64,000 nucleotides of DNA from Celoporthe dispersa (GCA_016584495.1 WAID01000011.1:620001-684000), one strand, 5' to 3'; positions 1-13,039 are shown, numbered from the stretch's first letter. The notes: generated by a model from the sequence alone, not told the origin. Numbers and translations are program-made.

Positions 1-663
1 AACGCCGAGCTCGAAGCGGCCGTCGTGCAGGTGGCAGACGAGCAGCGACTGCAGGAAGTTGGCAAGCCCCCAGATGGCGACGAGGACCATCATGCACCTG
101 GTCGCCCGCCGCGTGACCCCGTGCGTGAAGACGCGCAGGTAGAAAGACAGCACCGAGAGCTTCGTGGTCACGATGCACACGTCGTAGACGAGGGAGAAGG
201 GTACGAAGATCTGGGAATGAAAAGCTCTCGTCAGTGGGGGTGCGCTCGGTATCGGTCGTCGACTCGTCGTCGGGTTGGTGCTGGAGCTGGAGAGCGTACG
301 ATTGAGATGAATCTCCTGTTCTCCTCTGGTATGGCATCTCTAGGGTATCCAGCCCCTGCCGTAGACCCTAAATCGTGTGGTTTGTGATCAGCCTACGGTG
401 CGCCTCTCTCCTTATCACGCAGGTCTTGAGACCCTGCACGGCCGGCTCAACCTACATAGACCACCACAGGTCAGAATTACTACGGCTTGTGGTACTGCGG
501 CGAGGATCAAGTAGTCATCCCAACCTAGCCTCGAGCCTGTCACCAGCCGGGCCACAATACGTAGGGCCACCACCAGGACCGCCAGGAATGCCACAACCGA
601 ATAAGCAATGAGCTGGCTCTTGATAAGAGGTAAGATCGGGAGAAGAATATGCTCGGCTGCCAT
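1..663 (-). CDS. fungal rhodopsin-like integral membrane protein (3' end outside window)
   Basis: Predicted multi-pass plasma-membrane protein of the fungal rhodopsin-like (Pth11-related) integral membrane family. Three exons fit in phase: 663-456, 367-300 and 210-1, open at the left edge. The start at 663 gives a short N-terminus followed by a long hydrophobic helix. Next comes the family hallmark GSRLGWDDYLIL, then a loop, and in exon 3 the segment TTKLSVLSFYLRVF, which matches the family's conserved 'KLS..FY.R.F' helix. A further hydrophobic helix (MMVLVAIWGLANFL) follows before the edge. Donors read GTAGGT and GTACGC, and acceptors TTTAG and CCCAG. An upstream in-frame GTG exists, but the ATG at 663 directly precedes the first helix. 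The family includes surface sensors and many proteins of unknown ligand, so no specific role is claimed. No frameshift was seen here. Confidence 0.83.
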
Positions 664-2348
664 TATCGTCCCGCGCCACGAGCCTGCTCTGCGCAGCCGA
701 AAACGAGCGAGGGGCCGTCGCGTGCGCGTGCTGAGGTGACGGACGGCGAGGGCGACCAAAGAGCGAGAGGGCAGGTTGCCGGGGCCTCCGCTTCATGTCA
801 GTCAGGTTGATTTGGTGACTGTAGGTCGGAGAGCCGTATCCATCACGGTGTGCGCCTTTCTCCGGAATGGTGTTGAACTCTTTAAGAAGAGAATGTCGTC
901 GAGGCAACTCGGATGCGACCTGTTGTAGTTGTTGTCTTGATACCCTCTTTTTTTACTTTTTTTCGGTCTTTTGTTCCCTTCTTTTTCTTCCCCTTCTCCT
1001 GCCCTTCTAGACCTCTCTCTCACACACGCTTTCTCGGCCTGCGCACCCCCCCCTTGATAGTGGCATGTGGGTATTCTGTTCCTTCGAATGAGCATTACTG
1101 GTTAGTTTGAATTAATGAGCTGAGCTGAGCGGAACATGCACTGTGCTTGGGCCGCCCTGCGACTTTGCCATCTGGCTAAAGGCACGCCAAGTGGGTACAG
1201 AACCCAGCCGCAGCACATGAAGATCTCCGTCGCTAGTCTGGCCCAGTTGACCAGGCCACTCGCGGGGGAGAACCAGGTGTAGGCAGGCAGGCTGCATGTT
1301 CAGGGCAGCATGGGTATCGACTCCTGCGCAGCCTAGAAGGCCGAGACAGCTCGGAGCACAGCAGCCTGTTTGAGGATGCCTGGGGTGCCAGCGTGCGTGC
1401 CCGACAACGACGACGCTTCACGTACTTTTCTTCAGGCGGGGGCAGCAACCCCTCGTGCGTGTGGCGTTTTCTTTTTCGTCTGAGCGCTCTTCTAAGGGTC
1501 CTTGTGACTCAAGCTCGGCTACCATCAGACCACGACGTGTCTCATGATCTCCTTTTGTGGCTGAAGACTCGACTCTGGCTAGGTCGATTCTGTCTATGCC
1601 TCCGCCGCTCCGGAATCAGGAACATTGGGTCCCCTACAAGGGCTCTCCATGGAGAACCCCATTTCTTCAGGATATTGAAGCGAGTAGAGTCCGTCGTGGA
1701 TCATTCTTGGGGGGTGGAGAACGAACGTTAACATATAGAGACAGAGAACTTGAGGAGTCTGGATCGTTGTTGCAATTGAGAGGGTCTGCGGGCTGCTCTG
1801 ACCAAACCGAACCCATCAGTTCTGTTCCGCCGCGGATCGGCCGGATCGTCCGTGGATATGAGAGGACATATATCGCTACGATAAAACACACTGCTGGAGG
1901 CCTCGAGCTGCTTTCTCTTTCCTGCTGCATGCGGAGTCTGTAAAGGTGTCAAGTCAGGCGCATAATCTCTCTCTACAATGGAGTCGGATCAGTATGTGAA
2001 AACGCCAAATGAGACAATGCAAAGGTAAAGGCAGGCAAGCACATCTCCAAGCCAAGGCGATGAATATGGGTGTTTAGAGTCCCTTCCGGATGGCTGCACT
2101 CGATTCTTTCTCCCTCTCTCGACTCCAATATCCTTCCCATGCTTTTGTCATCCCTCATCCTCCCTCCCTCCCTCTCCCTGCCTTGCACTTCTTTTGCCCC
2201 TTGCCCCTGCCAGCAAACCCCCCTTAAGCAAGGAGGCTTCAGGGCAGGGCAAAACCAGCAAGGACCAGCATCCAACAAACTCGACATCTAGGGTGGTCGA
2301 GGGAGGAAGACTAGCAATGCGAGCAAGAAGCCCCGACCAGCCAATGAT
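664..2348. other. intergenic, no supported gene
   Basis: About 1.7 kb separating two minus-strand genes. It contains T/C-rich tracts (roughly 945-1025 and 2096-2190), typical of fungal promoter and untranslated DNA. Open frames of 60-130 codons occur on both strands, but they are rich in Arg, Ser and Pro, overlap one another and match no family I recognise. The right part probably carries the 3' untranslated region of the small gene at 2349-2636. Confidence 0.5.
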
Positions 2349-2636
2349 TTACACAGGCTTATCGCTGTCCCTCTCCTTCTTAGACCTCGCAATAGTCGAG
2401 ATGATGGCCTCGTGCCTGTCGATCACAGCGGCCACAGCGGCCTTCAGGTTCCTGCTCTGCTCCTGGATCTCGGGGTCGTCGACGATTACCGCGGCGTTAG
2501 GCTCGTCCGGGATGACGCGTGCCAGGGCGAGGTACAGCTTCTGGTCAATGAGCTTCCCGATCTCGTCCATGACCTCCTTCTCACGGGCCTCCATGAGAAC
2601 AGGCGTCAAGCCCTGGTCGTGTGCCTTGAAGGACAT
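2349..2636 (-). CDS. small hypothetical protein, 95 aa, helical and charged
   Basis: Single-exon frame of 95 codons with an ATG at 2636 preceded by A at -3. The product is hydrophilic and predicted mostly helical. It has an N-terminal stretch rich in Glu and Lys (around residues 17-33), a central DEPNAAVIVDDPEIQEQ segment, and a Lys/Asp-rich tail. There is no signal peptide or membrane segment. The composition, with balanced charged residues and aliphatic heptad-like spacing, looks like true protein, unlike the antisense frames. I do not recognise the family. It could be the last exon of a longer minus-strand gene, but no convincing upstream exon was found up to 3085. It lies downstream of, and in the same orientation as, the ankyrin/CorA gene. 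Confidence 0.4.
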   Translation of the reverse strand: MSFKAHDQGLTPVLMEAREKEVMDEIGKLIDQKLYLALARVIPDEPNAAVIVDDPEIQEQSRNLKAAVAAVIDRHEAIISTIARSKKERDSDKPV

Positions 2637-3085
2637 ACTTTGATAGTGCCGTCAAATAATTGTGGGTGGCCCGCCTTGGTTTGGCCAAATTTAATGCTTG
2701 GTCAGGCGGTGGTGCGTGTTGGACGGGAACTTCCGCTGGGGCGGATGTCGGGCGAGAGAGTAGGAGGTGAGCTATCACAACAAGCAGCTTGAGGATGATA
2801 AAGGCCGTAAATACGAATGTCGATCAGAGCAACCTTTTGATTGTTGAGAGGCGGTATGAGGCGGCAAGTATGGGGTCGAACTCTTGGAAGGACGTTGGCA
2901 GTTGAGAATGACAACACCAAGATGACGTATTTAACTCGCATCTGCTGAGCTAAGCTTCCAATCACCCCTTAACTCAATCAATTGAGGGAGGCCTGCCCAG
3001 TTGGTCGAGCACTGTCCATACCATTCAGCGAAATCATCATGGAGATGTTCTAGTTTGGGAGGGTTCTCAAATTTGCTGGTGTCTA
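2637..3085. other. intergenic spacer, nothing recognised
   Basis: About 450 nt between the small minus-strand ORF and the 3' end of the ankyrin/CorA-like gene. It would hold the promoter of the former and the 3' untranslated region of the latter. No repeat or RNA gene seen. Confidence 0.5.
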
Positions 3086-6000
3086 CTATTGAACGGACTC
3101 CCAATGTATCCTCGACCTGGAAGGATCCCTTCCTCTTTCAAGGTCCCCGCTGAACCTCGTCCTCCGCCCATCGAGACTCGGCCTCGCCCACGACGATACA
3201 CCGTGCCCACCACTCCCGAAACTCTGCGTCCGCGCCCCATACCGTATAGGCGACAGTCCTAGCCTCGGGTGGTCATACTGCTCCCTATCAAGACTCACGC
3301 TCATGTACATATCGGGCCCGCCGAGTCCCCGTGTCTTTAATTCCATCTCCTCAGCCATCGATCGCCGGTAAGCAGTCGAGGCACCACCAGCCGTTGTTGG
3401 CTTCTCATGATCCTTCGATGCCCAGGGGTGGGACACGCCTTCTGGCTGAGCTTCCTGTCTTCGGTTGCTTTTGGACTTGTCACGGGCGCATTTGAGGTAC
3501 CTTCTGGTACCCCTGACGATGCTCTTCCAGGCGTTTGAGATATCATGGACGAGAAAAGCGGCTGCCACGAAGATGAAGGAGACAGCAAGACCGATGCCAA
3601 ACATGTACTTTGAGACATATCCAATGGTGAGGCGATCACCCCAGTCCTCTAGATTGATGGCAAAAAAGGCGGCTATAAAGGACATGGGCAAGAATATGAT
3701 GGTGACGATGGTGAAGACCATAATAGTTTGGCCTACAACAACGAAGACAAAAAACAACGTCAGCACGCACAAGGGAGGAGGATGGTAGGTGGTGCCCGGC
3801 TACACGGACCTTGTTTTGCCGCGATGATGGCCTGTTCGCGGGCGAATCGTGCCTCCAGCGCGTTGGAATGCTTCTGCTTCAGATCCAGCAGGTTTGTGAG
3901 ACTGCCCGAGATTCCTCTAGCCTGGTCATTCATGCGGACGACGTCGTCGTACCGCTCTTCTATGAGGCGCATCTGCTCCTGGAAGCGGTGCTTGATATCC
4001 CGCAGGATCAGGTCCGTGGTCTTGCGGTTGCTGCCCTCGACACGCAGCTCCTGCTCGATGTTGAGCTGCAGCTTCTTGAGCACCGACACCTGCAGGTGCA
4101 GGACGACGGCGATGATGTTGAGCTCGTCCTGAATGTCCTTAATCTCGGCGAGGAACTTTGTCTCGGAGTGGATGTTGAGGAGGTCGTCCGCGAACTCGTC
4201 CTCGTACTGGCCGTCGCTATCGCGGCGGTGTCGCTTCTTGAGCCATTGTGTCGACTTCTCCGAGGCCCTGTTGAACTTGTTGAAGAGCTTCGATTCCTCG
4301 TTGGTCACGTTTCCGATGCTGCTCTCAAACATGTCTAGGAACTGAAACTGTTGCTCATCGATACGGTGCCGGTCAAACATGCCCGCACAGCGATTCGTGA
4401 TCACCATGGCGAGGTCATAGACTGATTGGATCTGGCCCCTCGTCTTCGCGTTCGTCTCTTCTATGATGCCATCAACCACGTTCAAAGGATCTTGTTTCGG
4501 CTGATCCCACCTCTGCGGGAAACATGTGATGACAGTATCTGGGCACCATCCCTTCTATTCAGTCTCGTCGTTACTTGTCTGTTTTGGAAGAAATGTTGGA
4601 ACTTACCACCACCAAGAATCCACATCCAGAGCTGATCCACCATGAACAACTTGGGCTCTTCAGGCTCCCGGTGCTTTTGGCAGTACCGCCACACAACCTG
4701 GTCAGAATCCCGCTGAGTAGTGTCGATCCCATGGTAGAAGAACTGATCCAGTGTTCTCCTGGGATGAAGATACTGCTCCATGTATGCATGAATCAGGAGC
4801 TCATCCCGAGAAGCCCTCTCAGGCGGCGGCTTACCCTTCTGGGCTCTCTCGATCGTCGCTGTCATGCTCAGCCGCCGGCTATGAGTCTCATAATGAAGAA
4901 AAGGCATCTATACAGAAAAGAAAACGCTCGGTCAGCCGTCAAAGAATTTTCAAGGAGCATAACGTTACGACTGCGAAAAGTCGAGACTCACAAACAAGAC
5001 CATTTTCCCGTTATTTACGAGCTGTCTGAACGCCTCCGAAGATGCCCAGGACGACTGTCTGCTGCTGCTGTTCAGTCTTGCTTCTTTGCTCCCCGGTGGA
5101 TTGCCCGGATTTCCTTTGTTTCTTTTCTGTCGCTGCGGATGGCGTTCGGCAATCTTTTCGGACTTGCTTTTCTTCTTGGTATCTGGTTTCCCAGCGCTGT
5201 TCTCGGATTGCTCTGTCGAAATAGACTCCGCTCCCGTGGCCTGGCTCGCGCCCCCGTTCTCTTCCCCTGGCTGCTCCACCACAGACCCGAGGACACTGTC
5301 CTCACGATCTGCCCTGCGGCTTGGTATGCGCTCGCAATAGTGCCTCATGAAGTTCGCATGTGCCAACGGGCCTCGATGCTCCTGGTCAAAGCACTTCCCC
5401 AGCGCCTTGAAGCCCTCGACGTCGCGATGGCCCCCCCTCGATAAAGGATTTCGCAAGAAGGGTATCGATCCAGGCAATATTGTTAGCCGGCAGGTGAATC
5501 CACCGGAAATGGGGCTGCCACTTGATGTTCTTGGTGAGCACCGGCACCGTCGCCTTCCCTGTCTTCTCGTCCCAGCCGTACAGCAGGTCGTATACCGTGT
5601 GCTTGAAGACAAGCTGCGGCTTCTTCTCCTTGACGGTATCCCTGAGGAATTTCTCCTCCTGGAACTCTCCAAAGTCGACAATGGTAGCCTCAAACCTCTT
5701 CGAGGCCTCCCGCGCGGGCTCCGACAGCCTGTGCGCGTGTCGCGCCGGCGACAGCAGCTGGACGATTTCGTTGTGGTGTCGCTCGGCAGCGCAGATCATA
5801 GGTGTCCTCTCGAACTGGTCCTTTCGGTTCAGGTTGGTCTCGGGCCTCTCCAGGAGCAGCCGCACGACTTCTTCATGCCCGTTGAACGAGGCCCAGTGCA
5901 GGGCGGTCATGTGGTTCGAGAGCTCCGCGTTGACATTTGCACCGGCGGCTAATAGTCTCGAAACCACTGCCGTGTGGCCCTTTTCCGCCGCGTTGATCAG

Positions 6001-6891
6001 GGGTGTCCACCGGCCGTCGGATGCAGCGTCGCAGTAGGCGCCCTTGCTCAGCAGGAGCTCGACAAAGTCTACCCGGTCGAGGATGCTCGCGAGGTGGAGC
6101 GCCGTCTTCCCACGATTCTGGGCGGCATCCGCGATGTTCCTGGTCCCAGGGCCGCCGCTGCCACTGCTAAGCAGGCACCGCGCGAACTCAAGGTGGCCAT
6201 TGGTCGCCGTCCAGTGCAGGGGCGAGCGCCTGGTCGAGTCTCTGAGGTTCGGGTCTGCGCCGTGGTCGAGAAGCAGCCTCACAATCTCAACACTCCACTT
6301 GCTCGCCTTCTCCGACGCAAGGAGCAGGAGTGGCGTTCGCCCATCTTCAGTGCCTGCAGTCCCTTCCTTGTTCCGCCCGCCGTCCGGGTGCGCGCGGGCG
6401 TCAAGAAGGGCCTTGACGACAGTGGTGTGGCCTCGCAGCGCAGACACGCACAGGGCCGTCTGGCCCGTCTTGGGCAGCCGCCAGTTGGGATCCGCCTTGT
6501 GGTTTAGGAGCTCCTTGACGATGGCTAGATGCCCGGCCTCGGCAGCCTTGAAGAGAGGTGCTATGTCCTTGTCCTTCCTCGGATGGACGTCTGCTCCCGC
6601 CTCAAAGCAGCAGGCGCAAGACTTTGAGGGTGCCCTTTGTCGCTGATTTGACCTTTTACCAGGACTTGGTCAGTAATGTATGAATTGGTCGGAATCTTTC
6701 AGGATTGTCCAAGTACTGACCAGGGCTTGTCTCAAGGTATCATGGTCTGCTGGTGAGATCCATTTCTCCTGCGAGAGCACCTCACGAACGCGGGACTCGT
6801 TGCCCGAAAGGGTGGCGCCCAGAAGTCTTACATGCTTTTGCACGTGTTCTGGCGCGTTGCTGCTAGATAGACTCGCTGTAGCCGCCGTCAT
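3086..6891 (-). CDS. ankyrin-repeat protein with C-terminal CorA-like membrane domain
   Basis: Five exons: 6891-6721, 6642-4992, 4907-4607, 4538-3810, 3732-3086; about 1165 residues once one extra base in the C7 run 5431-5437 is discounted. Order: short N-terminus; a run of ankyrin repeats from about residue 57 to 350 (for example TPLINAAEKGHTAVVSRLL); a linker with WIHLPANNIAWIDTLL; a Lys/Ser/Gln-rich low-complexity stretch; the module MPFLHYE...RRTLDQFFYHGID...DQVVWRY...LFMVDQLWMWIL; a helical stalk; two membrane helices near 954-980 and 995-1017 containing IIFLPMSFIAAFFAINLEDW. That tail is the fungal CorA-like (divalent-cation transporter fold) architecture, but the GMN selectivity motif of true CorA is absent, so transport is not assured. 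The C-terminal tail is Arg/Ser-rich. At the exon 1/2 junction the used frame reads KSCACCFEAGADV whereas another frame reads a better ankyrin consensus (see findings). Confidence 0.88.
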
Positions 6892-8374
6892 CGTCGCTGT
6901 TGCTGCCTTCGCGAAAAAGGGAGGACAGAAATTACGGTCAAGAAATATTCATAATAATCTCAACGGAACAACAGCTCGATGTGCGAACCGCCAGCGTCCT
7001 CCCTCCTTATAACAAGAGCAGCACAGCCTTATTCACCAATATTGCTGACATGACTCTCCTGTGATGACGTCTCAGCTGCTGGTGAACCAAATATTTGCAG
7101 TTGTCGTAGTGTATTTTGTATGCTGGTTGGGGGGGAGGGAGGGCAGATTAGGGGGCTACTTCACAGACCCCTGCGGCTGAGGTAGACTGGGATCATGCAG
7201 CAGATGGGGTGGGTGTGGGTGTGGTTCGACCGCCATAAGGATTACCCACAGCCAGCAGCCAAGCTTTTAGACGAGGGCTCACAGCATAAGAAGCAAGCCA
7301 CATACTGATTACTTGCAGTAATTAACGTATACGCAAGTAGAAGGCTACATGTAACCATCCCGACTCCTCACATCACAGGCAATAATTTGTCTGAGGTCTC
7401 ACAATACGACCTGGTTACAGCTGAAGCATACATACAGGACATTTCTGTTAGTAGGGCTCTGTTAACAGCAACCATTCAGCGCAGAGGCATACAAGACAAG
7501 TAATATGTAGAGAGATATATATATATATATATTTATTTTTTAAAAAAAATAACAATGAAATAGATACTATTCAAGAAGCATTATATGGTTATCAACTTCA
7601 CCTTCGCCTTTTTTTCTTTCTCTCTTTTTTCCCTCCAAATTTACACCATCCCTAAAAAGTTCGAGACACACTCGGTACTTTTACACAACACAGCCATCCT
7701 TCTCCCCAAGAACAATTTCTATGGCACAAATTGACCAAATCTAATGACACTACTTGGATTTTTGTAAAGCAGTCAAAATCTGGCACTCAAACTGAGATCA
7801 ATTGTTGCCGAGGTCCTTGTTCAAACCAACAACAGCCTGAAGAGGCAGTGACACAGCGCAAGCATCGTATATTACAGCGCAGCAGCACGCACACGCAGCA
7901 CACAGCCAGTCTAGTAAACACCTCTCCCAACCACCCTCTACTCCACGATATTTCAGCAGAGGACAGAAAGAAAGAAAGAAAAAAAAGGCGAATACCCAGA
8001 ACCACCCTCGCTTATGTTTTTTTTTGGGGGGGTGGGGGGGTTCTTGTCTCGGTTCCGATTCCCCACAGTATCTTTCAGGTCACCCCCCGCCTTTCTTAGC
8101 TGCATCGCACCTGCACTTGTGTTTGTAGAGCTCCTTCCTCATTGTCCCTTATCCACCACATAGCCAGAGGAGGGCCTGTCCTTTCTATACTTGATTTTTG
8201 TTTTCTTCTCTGTTCTTTTCCCCGTTGCCGAGAATGCACCGTTTCGCGCGCTCTCGATTGCTGCGCCCAGGTTTTTTTTCTCTTCTATTCTAATGCGATC
8301 TTGGACATCCTCTTCGACATGCTATATCATGAGGAGTTAGCAGTTATCCCTTCACAGAGCCCAGGACGCACAAC
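6892..8374. other. intergenic: promoter of ankyrin/CorA gene and 3' region of GDH
   Basis: About 1.5 kb. The left part should carry the upstream region of the ankyrin/CorA gene (start 6891), and the right part the 3' untranslated region of glutamate dehydrogenase. It has an AT dinucleotide tract, poly-A/T patches around 7533-7560 and a G-rich run near 8028-8040. No coding stretch supported. Confidence 0.5.
7515..7533. repeat. (AT)n microsatellite
   Basis: Perfect AT dinucleotide run of about nine units followed directly by a T-rich then A-rich patch. It lies in the spacer between the ankyrin/CorA gene and GDH. Confidence 0.85.
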
Positions 8375-11300
8375 TCACAAATCATAGAAAGCAAACTGGC
8401 TCGGCTGGCTGCCAAACTCATACACAAACCGGCTAGCCAGGTACGAGCCAAAGATGGCACACAGGTACGCGTCCGGAACCCTCTCGATGATCGTGTCCAG
8501 GCCGATCTTGTCGAGCAGGAGCTGCGGCAGCGCGTCCCGCAGCACGGCCTTGCGGATTCTCTGGTTCCTCCACAGGTCGCTCTGCTGCAGCTCCTCGTCG
8601 AGCGTGGTGATGGCCACCGACAGCTTGTCGGACAGCACCGAGCGGGACACGCCCGTCTCCTCGTGCTCCCGCCAGATGGCCTCGAACTCGAGGCGGGCGT
8701 TCTCGCGGATCTTGGCCTGCACCTCCTTGACGTACGCCTGGTAGAAGGCGGGCGCGTTGCCCCCTGGCGTCGTGGCACATGTGCTGCACGAAGCCGGCGT
8801 CGTCGAAGCTGAGCGACGCGAGCACCTCGAGCGACGAGGACGTCACTCCGCCCTTGTTGGCGCTGGCGTCCTTGAACACGACGCAGCCTGCCTCCTCGAG
8901 GCGCAGCTTGGCGTCCTGGGTGATGAAGAGGTTGGCGCCCTCGACAATGTACGGGACCGTCGACCTGCCCTCCTTGATGATCTTGGCGACGCTGACCAGG
9001 TCGATCGACTCGGGTCGGCCGCCGCAGGGGACAAACATATCCGTCAGGCCCGAGTCGCGCAGATGGTACGTGTTGCGGAAGGATGTGCCGTTGCCGACAA
9101 ACTCGCCGTTGGGCAGGGTGACGTTGGAGTCGTCGCACAGGATCCGGTATCCGTCCTTGGACAGCTTGGACATGTCGAACTCGGAGATCATGACACGCTC
9201 CTTGGCCAGGCGGACGAGCTCCTCCTTGTCGATCCCGTTCGGGTCCACGAGCACACCTGATCCGTCCACGATAGAAGTGTACTTCTCGTTGCTGAGGAGG
9301 ATCTCGTTGCTCCCCAGATCACCGTCAGGACCGCCGGTCTGCATCTTCCTCACCGTGGCCGGGTCGAGGTTCAGCTTTCGGTAGATACCCTTGACATACT
9401 CGCGAACGCTGAGTGTGGTCATGCCGTACGAGTCGTGAGGGATACCGCCAAGCCTGGGTGACTTGCCGGTGAAGAAGGACTTCCACCACGGCGCACCGCG
9501 GGAGCGGGCATGCTCAGTAGCCCAGTCGACAAGATCCGCAGTGTTCTCATCGGGACCCATGAAGATGATCTCCTGCTTGCCGTAGAGATCCACAATAGGG
9601 TTCTTGATTCCTGGCGTCTCAGCTGGGAGGAGCAGGTCCAGGATGCTGTCGATGTACTTCTCGAACGCCTCCTGCGCCTTGTTCTGCTGCTTGGGGTCCA
9701 ACAGAATGACACCCTTGGAGCCGCCCTCGGGAATGTCCTTGTTCTTGCGCTGCTGTGTACTAGCCAGACCATAGTTCTCGTCAAACATGTTCCGAGCATT
9801 GATGGCATAGGCCTCCTTGCTACGGGACTTGACGATGCGGATACCACCACGAGCCACGTCCTTGAAGCGGAGGTGGAAGCCGCGCGACTCTGCCGAGATG
9901 ACGAGGAACATGCCGAACAAGGGCTTAGCGTACTCGACGTCGGGGAGGAAAGACGGTTCCAGGCGGAAGCTGAGCGCCACCTTGGTCGGGGTGAAGTAGT
10001 TGGTCTTCAGGATGGCGCTGTTGAATGTTCGGAAGGCGTTCATGACCATGTCTTCGTGCTCTGTCGACACCTGCCTCGTGATATGCTCCTTCAACCTCTC
10101 ATCAGACATCACCTCGGTCGCCGGCGTAGGTGCAACATTGTGCTGGTCGAACTCGGGCCCGACGCTGAGGTGCACGCTGGCGAACGAGGCGTACAGCGTC
10201 TTGATGAGCTGAGGGTAGGAGGCGATGATCTCGAGGATGTAATCAGGAGTGAAGGTCTCCGTCCTCAGCCGGCGCTTCAGCTTGGACAGGATCTCCTGGT
10301 GCGCGCTCTTCCTAGGGTCCAGGACTTCGGACAGAGACACATACTCTGACCCGAGGCGGTTCAGGAAGTGCTGCGTGAAGACCCACACACAGTGTCCATA
10401 GATAGTCTCCTGCAGGCTCAGCTCTCCAGAGGCAAAAAGCGAGTGCAGCTTGGTCTGGGGTATGCAGTACAGGAGCGAGACCTCCTTCATGATCTGGTGG
10501 ATGGACTGGTCGAAGGGAGGATATCCACTGCCCAGGTTGGTTGCGGGCCTGAGGTAGATACTCATGACCGTGATGCCGTTGGAGAACTGCTCGACGTATT
10601 TCCTGGAGCTGGTCACGCCGTAGTAGTGGTAGAGATCGGAGAGGGCACTAAACATCCCCCCTGGCCGTACGTGAGCGGAAGGCCACGACAAGACGCTTCT
10701 CGTGAGACCCAGCGTGGTCAAAGACCTCAATCACAGGGCCCGTCCGGCTGACAGCAACCTCGATGATCTCCTTGTACATCTGCTTTGTGTTGTCGGTGGC
10801 CTTGGCGAGAAAACATCCGGTCGCTGATGACCTCCAGCCTCGTCTCGTTCGGGTCGGCCTTGGGCTCGACAAACTGGCACTGGTAGACAAAGTAGCACCG
10901 CAGTGACACCTTGGACCCGGCCTTGTCGCCCAGGACGCCTGAGGAGCGGAACGTCTCGACGCGGAAGCGGTCGCTCAGGTTGCCGTCCAGGTACTTGTTC
11001 TCCAGCCTGGTCTCGAAACGAGGACCCCCAATAGCGCTCTTTCCAGGCTCGCTGGTGTCGATGTAAATAGCATGGTCCCTAGCCTCCATGTCGAGCCTGA
11101 TCTCCTCCCGTCCGTCCTTGCGCGAGGAGGCAGCCACCTTGGCAGCGTATAGAGAGGTGATGTGGTCCGCGATGACAGACGTCGTCTCCAGCTGAAAATA
11201 TACATCATCGATACCCAGCTCGTTGTAGAACCACGCAATTTGCGCTTCCACGCGGTCCTCTGGGATCCAGCCATTCTTCAGAATCAGATCCTTGACTGTG

Positions 11301-11761
11301 TGTGGACGCGAGCAAGTCAGTATCTCTCTGGCTTCCTCACAAGAGGAGCGACTCTAGCCATATATATATAGACCAGACGTGGGATATTTTTTTCTCAACT
11401 CACCCTCCTTCATCTGATCTGCCTTTCCCACAAACGCAGGAGCAATATACCCTACGGTCGCAGACCGCAGCACCCTGTACCCATTGCCATTAACCTTGGC
11501 TGGTACGCCATGGCTGACCGATGTGGGCTGAGGAGAGGCATGGCGGGAGGGGTCCTCCCTGATCTTGTCGACCAGCTTGTTGCCGGGACTTGAAGGTGAT
11601 GAGGATGATGAGGCCATGGTCATGACGTCGTCCGAGTCGGCGACAGTCTCGTCTGAGGAGTCAAAAGGGTCTATATATGTAGGAAAGCTACTACAACACT
11701 CAAGGTCAGTCCTGATGACCAGGTCAGGCGCCACAGGTGAGGTGACGGCATCAGTCGCCAT
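8375..11761 (-). CDS. GDH2: NAD-specific glutamate dehydrogenase, large (about 1090 aa) fungal type
   Basis: Catalyses NAD-dependent oxidative deamination of glutamate to 2-oxoglutarate and ammonium (EC 1.4.1.2), the catabolic arm of glutamate metabolism. Exons 11761-11404 and 11295-8375, intron with donor GTGAGT. The N-terminal GNGYRVLRSATVGYIAP and ITSLYAAKVAA regions are typical of the ascomycete enzyme. The catalytic domain holds FKDVARGGIRIVKSRSKEAY, KNKDIPEGGSKG (substrate/catalytic Lys region) and a Rossmann part with YIVEGANLFITQDA. The frame is broken three times by one surplus base in G or T runs (plus-strand runs 10810-10813, 10656-10661 and 8760-8764). Removing each restores continuous homology and a 1091-residue product. 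An internal Met at 11617 is an alternative start that resembles the shorter N-termini of relatives. Likely cytosolic; no targeting peptide obvious. Confidence 0.96.
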
Positions 11762-13039
11762 GGTTGGTGATGACGATGGTGATGATGATGATGTGTGTGT
11801 GTGTGCGTGAATAAAAAAAAAGAAAGTGTATAATGATGATGATGGTGTGATGATGGAGGAAGTAGAAAACAGAAAAGGAGAAATTTGAACTAGAGCTGGA
11901 GGAGGTGCATCATGTGAATGAATTCATGCCCACGATAGAGGTCAACGACCAAAAAAGACAACGAGGGCAAAGGGAGAGGGCCATGGTGATATATAAAGTA
12001 AAACATGCAAAGGGCGCTGTCGTTATCTCTCTTCTTTCCGTGGACAACGGCATCCTTGTACCGCGGCCAGCCCGCCAGCCATGACACCCACAGCAGTGAG
12101 CCAGATACGAGTTCGTCTGTGTAGAGTAGGGGACGTGCATGGGGACTGACAAGACGGAGAAGAGAGGAGGCGAGGGAGATGATGAGTACAGGACTCAAGC
12201 CTGTGCGTTGGCAGCGCCTTGATGTACAGAAGAAGTATCTCTTAATGATACCGAGGTCTCAATTGTAGGTCCATGCTGTGGCATTCCCATGAATCAGAAC
12301 GAAACAAAAGAAATAAATTCAGAAAAAGAAGGAGAAAAAAAAAAGGCAGTGACATCGTGACGGGCGTCAGCGAGCCCGCCAACCCATGGTCAACAACACG
12401 GCCGGACCCTATTTCCGTCTGCCGTGAAGGGCCAGAAGGAGCGGCCAACCATGACCCCGTCGCAAAATAAAAAAAGAGCGGCTTGTTTCGCTTGTTTATG
12501 GGTCTGACCTGCATACAGGAAGGGGAGGGGGAGGGGAGAAAGAAAAAAAAAAGAAGGTACAGTTGAAAAGGGGAGGTAGTGACAACCAGGCAAGGTCTAA
12601 AACTAACACGGCCACTGGCCTCGGTCTCCTTCTTTTCGATAGGACAGGAGAAGAATCTCTTGTCACCTCAGAGGTACCTCAAAACCTCGGGCCGCGATCT
12701 CAACAAGAGAAAAAGAGAGGGAAAAGAAATAAAGGAAGAAAGAAAGAAAAAAAACAACCACCACCACCACCACCAGGCCACACAGGAATGGGGGCCTTGG
12801 TCATAGATCTTGGAAAGTTCACATGTCATGTGGCATGAGGACATGTTGCGGTTTGCTGGCACTACTTGTGCGGTCTGCAAAATGCCATCTTGGGACTGGT
12901 GGAACCGGGGGGTTGACCAAGGATGATGGCATCAAAGGGAAGGTGACGGGCCTTCTTCACCGCTCTTGGGGTCTCAGCTCGCCGTCTGATAAGGCACTTG
13001 GACATGTCCGTGTGTCCTGTGTGTGTCCTGTGTGTGGCT

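Noticed and set aside
8375..11761. Glutamate dehydrogenase as a pseudogene
   Set aside because: Three frame breaks are all single-base, all in homopolymer runs, and the sequence on both sides keeps every conserved motif; the same defect hits unrelated essential genes.
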